6,422 nucleotides of DNA from Chloroflexota bacterium (GTDB lineage: Bacteria > Chloroflexota > Anaerolineae > Anaerolineales > UBA4823). Of the stretch, positions 5,915 to 6,422 are shown in pieces; within the stretch, counting starts at the first letter, position 1; each line of letters begins with the position of its first letter. Made by a program: the position numbers and the translations under genes. Location of the stretch: the NCBI GenBank assembly GCA_021849525.1, contig JAJZSS010000100.1:1-6422 (forward strand), read 5' to 3'. The notes under the pieces are model-generated. The model worked only from the letters and a program-made list of their open reading frames with translations, had not been told where the DNA came from and did not search any database.

Positions 5915-5946
5915 CTGCCTGGGGAGCCTTGTGGCTCCCCAGGCAG
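5915..5946. terminator. Bidirectional terminator-like hairpin between convergent genes
   Basis: A perfect 14-bp stem (CTGCCTGGGGAGCC at 5915-5928, its complement at 5933-5946) closes a TTGT loop 13 nt after the LysM stop and 34 nt beyond the stop of the convergent gene. The plus side lacks a T run; the minus side continues CTTTAAT, a weak one. Position between convergent genes makes a shared terminator the natural reading. Confidence 0.7.
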
Positions 5947-5980
5947 GATGATTGGGCTAATTAGCGATCGCCAGACACGA

Positions 5981-6319
5981 TCACTTCGGAGCCACCTTCA
6001 ATTTGACCACGCCGGTCGGCAGCGCCACGCCGCCAGCGCTGGTCACGAAGCTGTAGGTGACGGTGGGATTGGGGGCTGTGATGGGTGTCCCTATGAGGCT
6101 GGCAGGATTGTATTTCACGGCGACGTAGTAAGTTCCATCCGGGATGGCGCCAATCACGTTGAGCGTGAGCGTGCCGGTGGCCGGGTTGTAGCTCAGCGAG
6201 CCCTGGGCGCTCGACCGGGAGCAGTTCGCATTGTACAGCGTGACTGCAACGCCCCGCATGGGAGCGAACGGCACCCAACCGCCCGTGTTCGACTGGGCGA
6301 TCTCCAGGGCGAAGTTCAT
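5981..6319 (-). CDS. Small beta-rich protein of unknown family
   Basis: A 112-residue protein I do not recognise. Its start is well defined: TAA lies in frame directly before the ATG (6317-6319), and GAGGTG sits 9 nt upstream. There is no signal peptide or membrane segment. The sequence is rich in G, T, V, A, N and P and alternates like a beta-sandwich: GVAVTLYNANC (23-33), a GTLTLNV strand, then a turn and strand PDGTYYVAVKYNP, a VTYSFV strand, and a closing VVKLKVAPK. It has one Cys (C33) and is basic at the C-terminus. It would fit a structural or surface module such as a carbohydrate-binding, tail-fibre-like or adhesin domain, but nothing visible decides between these. The stop codon of a probable upstream gene overlaps the ribosome binding site, suggesting a two-gene unit running leftwards. 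Confidence 0.72.
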   Translation of the reverse strand: MNFALEIAQSNTGGWVPFAPMRGVAVTLYNANCSRSSAQGSLSYNPATGTLTLNVIGAIPDGTYYVAVKYNPASLIGTPITAPNPTVTYSFVTSAGGVALPTGVVKLKVAPK

Positions 6320-6327
6320 TTAGTTCT

Positions 6328-6420
6328 TCACCTCTTCGGAATGAAAATGATTACAGAACCTTCCGAAAATCCTTTTTCTATGGCCTCAACAATGGTTGCA
6401 GAGCGAGCGGGTGTCGAGGA
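6328..6420 (-). CDS. Possible C-terminal end of an upstream minus-strand gene, truncated by the window
   Basis: On the minus strand one frame stays open from the window edge to TGA at 6330-6328, giving 30 residues that end in GSVIIFIPKR. The other two minus frames close earlier. The stop overlaps the GAGGTG ribosome binding site of the small beta-rich gene and lies 8 nt before its ATG, a classic operon junction. The fragment is too short to assign, and a non-coding origin cannot be excluded. Confidence 0.4.
   Translation of the reverse strand, partial: SSTPARSATIVEAIEKGFSEGSVIIFIPKR
6329..6334 (-). promoter_or_regulatory. Ribosome binding site of the small minus-strand gene
   Basis: GAGGTG read on the minus strand, 9 nt from the ATG. 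Together with the in-frame TAA just before the ATG it fixes the start. Confidence 0.65.
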
Positions 6421-6422
6421 CT

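Noticed and set aside
6340..6347. A further AATGAAAA half-site like that of the twin operator
   Set aside because: It lacks the TTTCATT partner arm, so it is probably chance.

Overview
The window looks like chromosome from a GC-rich bacterium of the Chloroflexota (Anaerolineae-like) kind. This is an inference from protein style only: Pro/Thr-rich 'TPTPAAP' lipoprotein linkers, LasA-type M23 proteins carrying LysM, stand-alone LysM proteins, and an archaeal/Chloroflexota-style AAA-DUF4143 ATPase. There is no rRNA, tRNA, transposase or CRISPR array that would fix the taxonomy. I see no complete novel defence or mobile system. The most unusual signal is regulatory: a duplicated palindrome at the start of the ATPase gene.

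Layout. Positions 2-265 (+) hold the C-terminal end of a probable GH66-like glycosidase. It overlaps by 8 nt a catalytic-domain-only GH15 enzyme (258-1349, +), and the pair suggests breakdown of alpha-1,6-glucans or isomalto-oligosaccharides. A 368-bp spacer with a strong inverted repeat and a near-consensus -10 element leads to a lipoprotein (1718-3349, +). That protein has a duplicated linker, one LysM, a lysozyme-like helical region and a LasA-type M23 peptidase domain with all zinc and catalytic residues present. A short possible terminator follows.

Next, an AT-rich promoter (TTGACA-17-TATTAT) is covered by two copies of the same palindrome, TTTCATT-N3-AATGAAA, centred 33 bp apart. The second copy straddles the ATG of an AAA_14/DUF4143 ATPase (3528-4820, +). 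A 340-bp non-coding stretch follows, with a short palindrome, two tandem hairpins and a 21-bp-period direct repeat. It leads to a secreted protein made of four LysM modules and nothing else (5161-5901, +). A perfect 14-bp-stem hairpin separates this gene from a convergent minus-strand unit: a small beta-rich protein of unknown family (5981-6319, -), and upstream of it the probable tail of another gene running off the window end (6328-6420, -).

How the genes relate. The two LysM proteins both act outside the membrane on peptidoglycan or a related glycan: one is a tethered hydrolase, the other a pure binder. The glycosidase pair is a separate catabolic unit. The ATPase appears to be an independently regulated single gene. 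I see no evidence that all of them form one pathway.
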